Shown piece after piece: positions 24,210-34,509 of a stretch of DNA of 64,000 nt (position 1 is the stretch's first letter; every line of letters begins with the position of its first letter). Source of the DNA: Cyanidiococcus yangmingshanensis (Eukaryota > Rhodophyta > Bangiophyceae > Cyanidiales > Cyanidiaceae). A program made the translations under genes and the position numbers. The notes beneath the pieces were generated by a model. That model was not told the origin of the DNA. It saw nothing but the letters and a program-made list of their open reading frames with translations, and did not search any database. The stretch lies in the NCBI GenBank assembly GCA_013995675.1, contig VWRR01000015.1, positions 1 to 64,000 on the forward strand. The letters are read 5' to 3'.

Positions 24210-26575
24210 GCCCCTAGCAGTGATGCGCCGCCGCCTCTGACGGGACAGCATACGCGGGACAGCTCACCGCGACAAGGTCAACGTGACAGCTCCCAAGAAA
24301 ACATTCCCTGACAGCTCCCCAGGACAGCACCTGCTGCGCCACGGCGTCCTGCGACAGACAGACGGACACGGCGCGCACCCCAGCCGAGCCGCGTCTGTCG
24401 CCAATCCGCGGGTGCCGACCCAATTCGCCGAGCTAAGGTCGTTTCGTCGGCCACCACAGCGCCAGCGCCAGCGCCATCAAACGCCATCTAGGATCATCGA
24501 TTCCAGATCCACACGAAGCGCCAGACGGAGACGATTTCAGCGATGGCCGATGACTGATTGTCGATGCCGATGCCGATGCCGATGCCGATGGACAATTCCG
24601 ATCGCGATGGCCAACAGCGGCAACAGTAGCAGCAGCGACGGTATTCACAGGGATTGCGCAGTTGCCGGTGCCAGCATCGATCACAGTAGGAACCGACGCC
24701 ATGAACACTGGGAACGGACCTATGGTGACTTGACGATCCGAAACGAAGCGACCATGGGCATGCAAAAAAATAACAAAAAAAAATCTACTCGGCCTGATTC
24801 TTACCCTGCTCTTGAATGGAGGGTTACCTGAAAAAAATAGCAATACAAAACAGAGTTGGTGCAAAAAAAATTCAGCAACCTGCCTTGTTGGCCTGAGCTG
24901 AACTGAGCTGAACAGAGATTACCGGAGATTAACGGAGCTGAACAGAGTTTAACTGAGCTCAACATAGCTGAACAGAGCTCAACATAGCTGAGCTAAGCTG
25001 AACAGAGATTAACGGAGCTGAACAGAGCTGCGCTGCACCCTCCAGTCGTGGTTCTGTTCGACGCGGTGCGCAGCACTAGCACCGACACACACGCACGCAC
25101 CCTGGTGGGACCGGATCATGCTCCGACCCCACAGCTCTCAGCAACCATAAAAATCATATGAACCTTTTTTTACAAACACAGGGGAACCGAAAAAAAAAGA
25201 AAAAGAAAAAGAAAAACTGCGCAGCTCAAGAAACAAAGCGCCCAGAGCCGGTGAGATAGTAGCTCGCCCTGGAGCCACGACCATTTCTCTCTACAGTTAC
25301 TGAGCGCACCAGACGCACTACAGGCACTGGAGGCACCGGCGAGCGCCTCGGCACACCCACCTACAGTCGACTGAGCTGAGTGCCACCAACACCAACACCA
25401 AAACCACCAGCAAAACCAAAACCAAAACCAACAACAACAACGACCAGTATTCTAGACTGAGCAGATAGCAAAAAAAATAAATAAAAAAATAAAAAACAAA
25501 ATGCAGAAACCGACCCAGCCAGAAACGATACGTACGACGCGTCGACCAGCTGGCACAGCTGGCCAGCGAAGAATAGATAGATAGACAGATAGTGGCGATC
25601 GTACCCACGCTCGGTCCCGTTGCGGGCGCGCCTCTGGTACGGCCCCTAGACGGAGAGCCGCGCTAGGGAGGTACCTGATCACCAAAGATTTTGACAACCT
25701 CAACAAAAAGCGCCAAAACGTTTGTCACATACTCACTAACATATATCAAAAAAGAAACCGGTGAAAAACAAAAGAACAAGGTCTAAAACGAGCCTCCAAA
25801 GCTGTTCAAAACACACCGCGCTCGCGCTGGCTCGGCCCTTCTATACGGAGACAGAGCGGCCCGATCTGGGACTGGCACCCGCCAGCTGGTGCGGCGCAGG
25901 CACCCAATCACCGACAATCCTCGGACTCTCGACAAAACACGCCGAAACATCCCTCACATACCCTATAATAAATATATAAAAAGAAACTGACCAAAAACAA
26001 AAGAACAACGCCTCAAACGTGCTGCAAAAGCTCTTCAAAACACTACTAGAGCCCTGAGCCGACGCACCGTAACTGGCTCGGCGAGGCGAGGCGAGGCGAG
26101 CTAGGCTTTGCTGGGTCAGGCTAAGTCAGGCTAGGTCAGGTTAGGCTGGGCTCGCAGCCCTGGCCGACCCAAGCACATGCCACACCCTCGACTACCCATC
26201 GACCCTCTCTCGAGACGCCATCAAACAAATTCAAAAAAAATACAACAACATCAATTATAATAACAAGAAGAAGAAGAACAAGAATGATAACAACAACAAG
26301 GAGACCCAAAGAAACTCCACAGAAAGGGAAACCAGAAGAGAGAGAAACCTCACCAACACTCCACCACAAGCTCAGAGAAGCCGACGCGTGCAGACACGGC
26401 GCCGCCGATCGAGAATAGAGACGATCCACATCGCCCGAGAGCCGTTCAGTGACTACTGTCCAGGTGGGCGCTGACAGCCAGCATGGAGTGCGTAACCAGG
26501 CCATCCTGAACCCCTAGAAAGAAACAGACAATCTCTGGTTCGTAGGGAGCTCGGTTCCACCAAAAAGGGCCTAGG
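24210..26575 (+). repeat. Dispersed repeat element, copy D (left-truncated)
   Basis: Homology to copies A and B begins sharply at CCCCTAGCAGTGATGCGCCG (A about 994, B about 6761) and runs to the shared right end near TTCGTAGGGAGCTCGGTTCC. The first 1.3 kb is very close to A and B. From about 25580 rightwards it is clearly more diverged. It has about one 199-bp unit (near 25755) instead of nine or seven. Its left boundary abuts a truncated methyltransferase frame. Loss of the left end with a kept right end resembles 5'-truncated retrotransposed copies, but there is no poly-A tail. Confidence 0.85.
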
Positions 26576-29500
26576 ATCCGAACGAGAACTCATATTGCCT
26601 TATGTTACCCTAGCACTCTGCCTCGCTCGTCCTTGTTGGATCAGGATCAGCCAGCAGCCGCTCCAGATGCTTTACCACTGGAGGATGTGGCTCATCACGA
26701 GCCTGCAGCGGACTGCGCTTGTGAAGACTGGTGGCTTCGTGCCCTGACGTTCACGTCAGCATCCTTTGTGGAAGTTCAAATTCACGAAGCCTGTAAGCTG
26801 TATTCTCTGCCTTGGTCTCGAATCCAAACCTATCATACGGACACGTAGTCATTACTCGTTGTGGGGGCATTTCATCTTTGGGCGACGAGGCGTCTCCGCG
26901 CGGTATTGTCAGCTCGCTACAAACCCGAAATTCACTTCATCACGAGAGCGAATGGCTTGTGCCACGCGTCGATCGAAGGCATCTCGATGCTTGGTGATTG
27001 CGATGCCACTGACTATGCGCTTTGGCTGGGGGCAAGGCGCCTGTGTCACCGGAGCCAACCCCAACATGGTCGGTGTCCGAACAGAATCCAGCGAGTACAA
27101 AACAGGCTCAGCAGACAGGCAATTGCCTGCGAGCCCGTGGCGAACGGAGCATGTGCCACCACGATGTACACCGACGTAAGCTGCACATGTCCAGTCGCCC
27201 GTTCTTGACTCACGCTGGATTGAACGTCATTTCGCCACGTTTAGATCCTCTCTGGGAGCTCGGTAGTCTCCTTCCGTCTCGGAGGATGCCAGCATCGCAC
27301 TTTATGGAAACGTAAACCGCAACGGAGGCGCGCTCGGCTCCATTCGGAGCGCTTTCATCACAGCGCTTACGCGTCTGCGTATGCTGCATTGGTCGATGCT
27401 GACTCTCCTCCGTGTAGGGCGCAGCGATTGCACCGGATTAGGCACGGAGCCACGAGCTTGCTCTCGATCGAGCATTGGCTGGGCAAAACACGAGCGCTGA
27501 GCTTTTCTCGGAAAGCGCTCGATGATCGCACGAACAAGCAGCTGCAGCGGGGAATGATCGGGCTGCGGAGTCATCTCAGCACTATGGTGCGTGCCTACTG
27601 GCTATCGGCCTCGCGGTAGCGGCCTACGGAATGGCCTCTTCTGCAGCGAGGCGATGTTTTTGCGGCTCCAGCCATTTCGAACGAATCGAGGGACCACACC
27701 AGACCTATGCCTAAGCGGACATGTTATTTCCCTCTGCTCTCGGTCAGTATGCATAGATATTCACCTCGGGCCGCGATTCCCAGTTGTTGCTGAATGGCAC
27801 AGAGTCGCGGCGCTCCTCAGACGCGCACGATAGATTGGTTGCCGCTATCCCAGTTCGTCTGGATTGTTGTGTCAAGGGCGCCACTGCATCGAACGCTGGC
27901 GTCAACATCTTCTGTTTTTCGAGAAACGCTTAGTTTGCCGCTTCAGCATTTCAGCGCGACAAGGCCGAGTTCGTCTCGGCGAGCCTTTGCACCCTGTGAA
28001 TCGGTTTCTGCCAACGCTCAGCTCCGTGCTCGGACCGGCGCCATAGCTGAACGGCTCGCGCAGCTTCCATGCCTCGTACTCGGCTGGACGGAGTCGTAAA
28101 CGCTCGGCGAGCATTGTTTCGCGGGGATTCTACTGTGGGTCGCACCTTGGATCTCGCTCGCTGGTTTCTGTTTCCAAAGCTCCACGCCCCGTATCTCCCG
28201 TAGAATTCTGTTTGGCTTTTGACTCCTCCAAATGTTTAAAAACTGCTCGATGCGGAGACCTCCAGGACCCGGCGATCTCCGCGCAATTCATCCCCCGTCG
28301 GCATCTCAAGCCTCTCTCAAGACGCTGCGCCAATCAGCCCTGTCTCGCCTCTAAGCTTTGGGGGCCGTTTTCGAGTCACATGCGCGGCTTCCCTGTCGCC
28401 TGCGACGAGACCGCAAGGACGCGTTGCGGCTGGATGAGACGCTGTCGAACAAACTCGCATACACGCGAGGAAAAATCCCAATTCCAAAGTCTTTTCGAAC
28501 TCGCGTTGCCTTGAAATTCCCCTCGTTGGCAATCTCTGCTGTGGCAACTGCATCGATTTTATGGCGCGAACGAGCCCACCCAGTGCGCCATCGAGTTCTC
28601 TGTCGGCTCGTTGCTACCCGCTTTCCACCGGGCGGGCTCGCACGACACAGACCGTTCCGGAGCTCGGTGCCCGGCAGCAGCATGACTGATCATGATCAGA
28701 GAGCGTCTTAGCTCTCGGAAAGACAAGCGGCGGCGTGGCTGCACAGTCGAAGTCTCGATTCGAAGAGCCCAACCATTTCGAGACAGAATTGCAATGGACA
28801 ATCGGTAATCTCTTTTGGGTTATTCGACATGTACCCATGTGGCAGGAGAAACGTATGGTGCTCGCTCCGGAAGCAAATTAAGCCCTTTCACTTCTCGGCA
28901 ACAGCACCGCTGGTGCGTTTTTCCACGAAGCTCACCATGCTATTGCAATCATACGAAGCGATTGCGCAGACTCATGTCGTATCGAGGCGGCGCACGCACA
29001 GCAGCTTGTTTGCTCCAACGCAGAGTCCCTTGAGCTGCTTGAAAGACTTTTGACCTTTTCCTCTCGCTGCGAAGTTTGCATAACCTCTCCGACTCGGAAA
29101 GTGTCGATGGAATACAGCGTGTTCGGTATTCTGGATGCACAAATGTTGCTGTATGCAGAAGCAGTGCCGCGTCGGGACTCGCCAAAACCGCACACAACAA
29201 ATAACGATGGAAAAGAACTTACACTTTCCTTTTCGAGCATTTTCGAGCAACGACCCTCATTTCTGTCGTCTCCTGGTTCCCGTCCACCGCCGGTGTAACC
29301 GGGCTTCTCGAGTTGCAGTCAGAGGCGATACGAACGAAAGGGCCCATTTGGGTTCCGCCCTGTCGACGCATGCCAGCAACTCTGGCTCAGCTCGTGCCCT
29401 GCACCCAGCGGCCAAGCGCAGGAACACGATAAGAATAGCCCCCGTGGCAGGAATCATTATAGCAGAAGCGCATGCGTCATTGCTAAAGCGGCCTCGGTAA

Positions 29501-29590
29501 CTTGCGCGCAAGCGTTGGTCGCGAGTGAGGTATGAAGAATCCATACTGCAGCACCAGCCCTAATTTTAACGTACCCGAACGTACACAGGA
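26576..29590. other. Gene-poor region, no supported gene
   Basis: About 3 kb with only short overlapping open frames on both strands (longest 137 codons, 26766-27179). No domain, RNA gene or long repeat is recognisable. Confidence 0.45.
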
Positions 29591-31804
29591 ATGGAAAACC
29601 ATCCTGCGGGTGTAACGGAAGAACGAATGCCGCATCGGCTCGGTGGAGGCGCCGGATCAATCGCTGCGAGCCAAGGCGCCACTGTCGCCGCGGTTACCCG
29701 CGTGGCCACGATAGATGGCCGACGCTGCCACTCAACAGGCGAATTTGTGATCACTGAGCGATTGACGCCAAGCGCTTTTTCGGGAACGACGCTTCAAACA
29801 CCCGAACCCCAATTAAAAAACAAATGTCCAAAATTATTATTTCTAATGTTTACTACAACGCACCGAGCTAAGCTGCTAGAGCTGCGACGAAACTGGCAGT
29901 CCGCGTTGAGAACTAAGGCTCGCCGAGTTCGGTCGAGACTCCTCTTTCTGTTGATGCTCGCGGCTGTGACCCTTTTTGGCACAGGTTGGCGGCATTGGAT
30001 GCTATCGGTGGGCCTTAAAGGAATAGTTGCTGAACACCACAGTCCGAGTGCCTCGGCAGGAACCACTTCCGGCAGTACACCTGGTGCACTGGCGCAGCGC
30101 GCGCTGCCGCTACAACCCTGGACCGCTGCCGAGCTTGACGAGCTTGCGATGTTGTGGATCGGTATAGAGGACGCCCTTAGCGTGGCGCACCAAGTCTTTC
30201 TAAATCAAAGTGCAGGCGATGGTAACGAGGAGGAGAAACTCGTTCGAGGCCATGCGCACGCCTGGCGTAGGTTCATTCAAGTCGTGCCGCAAGCGCCACC
30301 GTCGTTGCCACGAGCACCACGATCGCCAAGCATTCCAACCACGACAGTAACGGAGGAGATCATTCGCTTGCGACGGAAAGCCATCACGAGCGTTGTGCGG
30401 GGACAGAAAGACATGCAGGCTTCAGATCCTGGCGAGACAAGGCGAGGTATCGTAATTCCAGCCGGTGGTCCGCGCCTCTTCCAGATGGCTCTCGTGGAGC
30501 TCCAAGCGCTCCGCAAACTTGCAAAATGTCAGTTGCCTGTGGAGATTTTCTACCGCGATGCCAGCGAGGCACCGTCTCCGGCCGTCGAGAAGTGGGTCAC
30601 AGAGACGTTCGGCCCCGTCGTCTTTCGCAATGTTGATCAGGTGCGACAACGCGCACAGCAGATGCGCAAAGAACAAGCACTGGCACAAATGCAGATAGCA
30701 TCCAAAAAGTCAACGACAGCTTCAACGCCTAGGCCGCCGGAGGAGATGCCTCCTCTGTCACCGGAGCTGCGCTTCGAAGGCTACGGAATGAAAGTTATTC
30801 CCTCGGTGTTGAGCGCATTCGATGAGCTTCTAGTGCTGGATAGCGACAACATACCGCTGCTGAACCCGACAGCGCTATTCTCTCTTGGTCGTTTTGGCGC
30901 TGGCGAGATCGGCGGCTTCTTCTGGATCGACTACTCTGGGATCTTCGAGTTCGAGGGGTATCGCGACACGGCGCTGTATCGGACAATGTTGCGACAGCTG
31001 GAGCCTCCACCGTGTCCGAGTAGATCTACAAACGTCGGGCCATTCGCGGATCCCCTAGTTGTGTATCCCGAATCCTCATCGACATCATCGTCGTCTACGG
31101 AAACGAAATCCTACTGCGGTGTCGCTGTCTCGGATCGTCGCGGAACCGAGTCAGGTCAAGTTCTGTTGCGTCGCCGAGCGGTCGATGGAAAACGGAGCTT
31201 TTGGCTCCCGCTCATGCTAGCTGTCTACATGTACCATTATCGAGACTTTTTCTACCGACATATGCTCGGAGATAAGGACTCTTTTCGACTTGGCGGGTTC
31301 GCGATCGGTGAACCGTCAGAGTTGTCTCCATATGCACTGGGCGGTAGTGGTTTCCGTGACAACGATGGTGGTGCCCACTGCCACGCGATGTTGCAGTTCT
31401 GGCCGTATGAACTGGAACTATTCGACTCAGCCGTCGTGTCGCAGACAATTGCAAATATCGAGACGGTCCGTGAACGCCATGTGCGTTTCGGTCGGACGCC
31501 GCTTTTTATGCACAGAAATCTCCGCAAAATACCAAGCGAAGGTGTGCGACTGATGCGCGAGCAGCCCTATAATCTTCAAACCACTTGCTGGAATAATGTA
31601 AGCGGATCAGAGGCCCGCGACGCCCCGCGCCTATCGAATCCGCCCCCGGAGTTCCTCATTCGATTTACCAATCCAACCGCAATCTGCGTGGATACAAAGG
31701 AATTTCTCGGATTCGATATCGATCAACTCATTGTCGATTACATCGATAATCTGTGGGATCAGCGAGAGTGGCGCAAGTATCTCTATGAACAGAAAATTTT
31801 TTAA
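29591..31804 (+). CDS. GT71-like alpha-mannosyltransferase (MNN1 family)
   Basis: Probable Golgi type II membrane glycosyltransferase that adds mannose to glycans, as MNN1/MNT-type enzymes do in fungi. Seen: a short basic stretch, then one hydrophobic segment LLFLLMLAAVTLFG (about residues 116-130) as signal anchor. A lumenal domain follows, starting RGIVIPAGGPRLF and leading to ELLVLDSDNIPLLNP (DSD at about 417-419), the metal-binding motif expected for a GT-A enzyme. The region around GGFFWIDYSG also fits the family. An in-frame ATG at 29846 lies closer to the membrane anchor and may be the true start; the 85 residues before it look like untranslated leader. The acceptor is unknown. Frame intact. 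Confidence 0.85.
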   Translation: MENHPAGVTEERMPHRLGGGAGSIAASQGATVAAVTRVATIDGRRCHSTGEFVITERLTPSAFSGTTLQTPEPQLKNKCPKLLFLMFTTTHRAKLLELRRNWQSALRTKARRVRSRLLFLLMLAAVTLFGTGWRHWMLSVGLKGIVAEHHSPSASAGTTSGSTPGALAQRALPLQPWTAAELDELAMLWIGIEDALSVAHQVFLNQSAGDGNEEEKLVRGHAHAWRRFIQVVPQAPPSLPRAPRSPSIPTTTVTEEIIRLRRKAITSVVRGQKDMQASDPGETRRGIVIPAGGPRLFQMALVELQALRKLAKCQLPVEIFYRDASEAPSPAVEKWVTETFGPVVFRNVDQVRQRAQQMRKEQALAQMQIASKKSTTASTPRPPEEMPPLSPELRFEGYGMKVIPSVLSAFDELLVLDSDNIPLLNPTALFSLGRFGAGEIGGFFWIDYSGIFEFEGYRDTALYRTMLRQLEPPPCPSRSTNVGPFADPLVVYPESSSTSSSSTETKSYCGVAVSDRRGTESGQVLLRRRAVDGKRSFWLPLMLAVYMYHYRDFFYRHMLGDKDSFRLGGFAIGEPSELSPYALGGSGFRDNDGGAHCHAMLQFWPYELELFDSAVVSQTIANIETVRERHVRFGRTPLFMHRNLRKIPSEGVRLMREQPYNLQTTCWNNVSGSEARDAPRLSNPPPEFLIRFTNPTAICVDTKEFLGFDIDQLIVDYIDNLWDQREWRKYLYEQKIF

Positions 31805-33273
31805 TGAGTCGACGAAACTCGAGATCGGAATGAGGTGTTCGGTCCATCGGCTGGGCTATCCCAATATCCAATGCACAATTTCGTATGCGAGGGAGAACTG
31901 AACAAGAGCATCAGGTCATTGAACAAAAAGTGCAGCGTCACCCATCCGCGTTGAAAAAGGCCGGCACTATAACTGCTCTTATCCATGGCATTTTCGACTC
32001 GACGCACCAGGAGCTAGCTGCAAAAGCCTCTAGTTCACAAGACTGGTTCTTATGACGATAAAATTCGAGGTAAACAGGCATTTCTCCACCTTGTTCTACC
32101 TGGTGCCGCTCTGTCTCGCGGCTCCTTTGACGCGCGCCTGGTTTGCAGGAGAGCTGCGTTCTCTCTGGCACTATCGCGAGCCGGACCTGGACTCGAATCA
32201 CGATTCTGTTTCACGCTCCAATTAGGTTTATGACGCCTGCTAATTGTGAGCATTTTCAGAATACGATCTGCAGATAGGTGCATAGGTCTGGATGTGTTAG
32301 TAGGCAAACACACCGAATAAACTCTACGTTCCATGTCTAGAGGCATACACGGGCAGCGTGCAGAAGCTGCATCGTCGCTGGCGCTATGCTCAAGGGCGAA
32401 AAAGACGGGATGAACAATACGAAAACTAGAATAGAACGAACATTGACGAGAATGGATACGCGCTTTGGATTCCCTCAGAATCACGACCAGAGAATCATAG
32501 AGTGGAGATGAGTCAGCGCTTTCTCTGTGAAGTAGAAAGGAGATGCTACCGACGACTGACTGCATGAGCCGCTCATGACGCTGCCGAGACAGCGATGAAG
32601 CGTAGACACACGAAGCTCCTATAGCGTATCCGAACGAGTCCGGACATGGCAACTGCCAGTGCTGATACAGGTACGGTGTTCACACCAGCGGTTATTTTCG
32701 TTGAGCCTGCTTACCGGCACGAAGTATCCTAATCGGCCCATCGTTTCTTGACTTGAACTGCGCTTACGACCAAGTACGCTGCTGCGTCATGGTTCAAATA
32801 TGGAAACCATCGAGCAACCTCGCATTTTCCAGAGAGCCAAGTCCTATTCTAGCTCAGCAACCCGCTTCGATCACAACCTCAGTCTGCGAGTACGAACGAC
32901 TGAAAAAAGCTGCAAAGTCTACGCTTGCTGCTACGCTTGCTTCAAAGTCTCAGACTCGCGTTGATCGAAAACCATCCTCTGAACGTATAGAGACAATGTG
33001 CTGCCCTTGATACGCCAGGAACCCTCCAGTTCTCACTCGGAGCGACGAGAAAGTGCCAGACGTTTATGGAGCGACCCTGCGTCCTGATCAGAAGAGTCTG
33101 ATCGACGAGCCCAACGCTTGCGCAGGGCGTTGCCTCCCGAGACCTGCCACTGCAGTATCCTTCCAAGACCTTGACAAGAGCCTATCCTGGACTCGAGACC
33201 CGTCCACAGCGTCAGCCTGCCCCGACCAAGCACCAGCGTATGCTTGTAGTTGCCTTATAACCTCCCGGTTGTC
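31805..33273. other. Spacer between converging genes
   Basis: Separates the 3' end of the mannosyltransferase from the 3' end of the SF3B1-like segment. The only sizeable frame is the 200-codon minus-strand one listed separately. Confidence 0.4.
32050..32652 (-). CDS. Hypothetical open frame, 200 codons
   Basis: I do not recognise this frame. It is basic in its C-terminal third, rich in R, S and A, and has no clear signal, membrane segment or zinc motif. It lies alone in a spacer. It may be chance: GC-rich spacers in this window give several frames of 100-180 codons. Kept only because it is the longest unexplained frame that does not overlap a recognised gene or repeat. Confidence 0.2.
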   Translation of the reverse strand: MPCPDSFGYAIGASCVYASSLSRQRHERLMQSVVGSISFLLHRESADSSPLYDSLVVILRESKARIHSRQCSFYSSFRIVHPVFFALEHSASDDAASARCPCMPLDMERRVYSVCLPTNTSRPMHLSADRILKMLTISRRHKPNWSVKQNRDSSPGPARDSARENAALLQTRRASKEPRDRAAPGRTRWRNACLPRILSS

Positions 33274-34305
33274 TCACAAACAGGCTTCTGGGCATTCTGG
33301 CCCGGCCAAAGCGAAAAGACAACTCGAGCTGCCGCTCATGCCGCCAAAATAATCCCCGAGCCAACGTTGCACTGGCCAGTAGAGGCCACGCACCGCCTTG
33401 GCGGGATGAAACAAACCCTGGGCCAGGTACTGGTGAAGCACGCCGGCCCCCAACGCTACCCCCAAGGCCCGCACCGCAAACTTGACGGCATGAGTGAGAT
33501 GCGAGTCCGAGACCTCGGCACCCAAGGCAATGTAATTGGGCCAAACGTGATTCAGCAGGTGCACCAGAGCCTCCTCGTAGCCTTGATCAACCAGCGCCAG
33601 CGCGAAATGGCCAACAGTCTCGCAAGCCACCTGACGATGGGTCTCGTACCGCTCAACCAGCGCCGACTCGAGCAGACGCGTCACCGCATAGACCTGGACC
33701 GGATCCCAGACTCGTTTCATGGCGCCTGAGAACGAGCACAAGAAACCAATGGCCTTGATCACGCCGGTCTGTACATGCTTGTCCTCCTCAGTGACATAGG
33801 CATCGAGCAGGAGGAGCGGTAGGACACCCCCCAAATCCTGTGCTGCGGCAATCGCGAGAGCCACCGCGGCAGCGATACGCATCGAGCGGTCCGACTGCTG
33901 CAGCACCGACAAAAGCGGCCCTACGAGCGTCTCGATCCGACCAAGTACGCGCGCTACCCAGCCATATGCCTCTACGGCTCGGTAGCGAACGCGACGACGC
34001 TGTGCTCCGAGCGTGTCGCGCATCTCGTGGGCCACTCGTAGCCACGCTGTATCCGGTATGCTGCGTCCAGCGTGACGAGCAATCACCATGACGAGATACG
34101 CTGCAGCTGCTTGGACCTCCTCCACTGGATTGCGCAGCACGAGCGTCAGGCGCGATAGGATCTCTGCAAACGGGACATGTCTCGGTTGCAGCTCGGTCGC
34201 CAATGCATCCAGAATGGTCGCGAGCGCTTCCAGCAGACGAGCCAGGGCCTCGGGGTACACCTCGCTGTAGCAAGCGGCAAGCACGATGCCCAGTCGTTCG
34301 AGCAC
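33274..34305 (-). pseudogene. SF3B1 (U2 snRNP SF3b155) C-terminal HEAT segment, orphan
   Basis: Open for 343 codons and collinear by eye with the last third of SF3B1, the HEAT-repeat protein that clamps the branch-point duplex in U2 snRNP. Diagnostic stretches are EEALVHLLNHVWPN and HQYLAQGLFHPAKAVRGLYW, near the SF3B1 C-terminus. The residues lining the branch-adenosine/pladienolide pocket appear kept: human K1071, R1074 and V1078 align with R, R and V in GAQRRRVRYRAVEAYG. Roughly the first 1000 residues are missing. The frame meets a stop ten codons upstream of the GTG at 34305, and the neighbouring SET gene leaves no room for the rest. No ATG lies near the start. The tail after GLYW does not resemble SF3B1. 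Either a truncated duplicate or the last exon of a rearranged gene. Confidence 0.75.
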
Positions 34306-34509
34306 CTCGACTTGTCCGAAACGCGACTTTATCTAGGCATGACGCTTTTTGAATCCATAACATCACTGAGCGACGGGATTTGTATACGAATCGTCTCGGT
34401 CGCTGCAACCTAGATCTAAACTGCTGGGGCGCTCGTTAGAGTTTACCGCACCAAGACAAGGGCTCCTTCGCTGCATTGGGACCTGCGTGCAGTCAATAGC
34501 AGCGACTAC

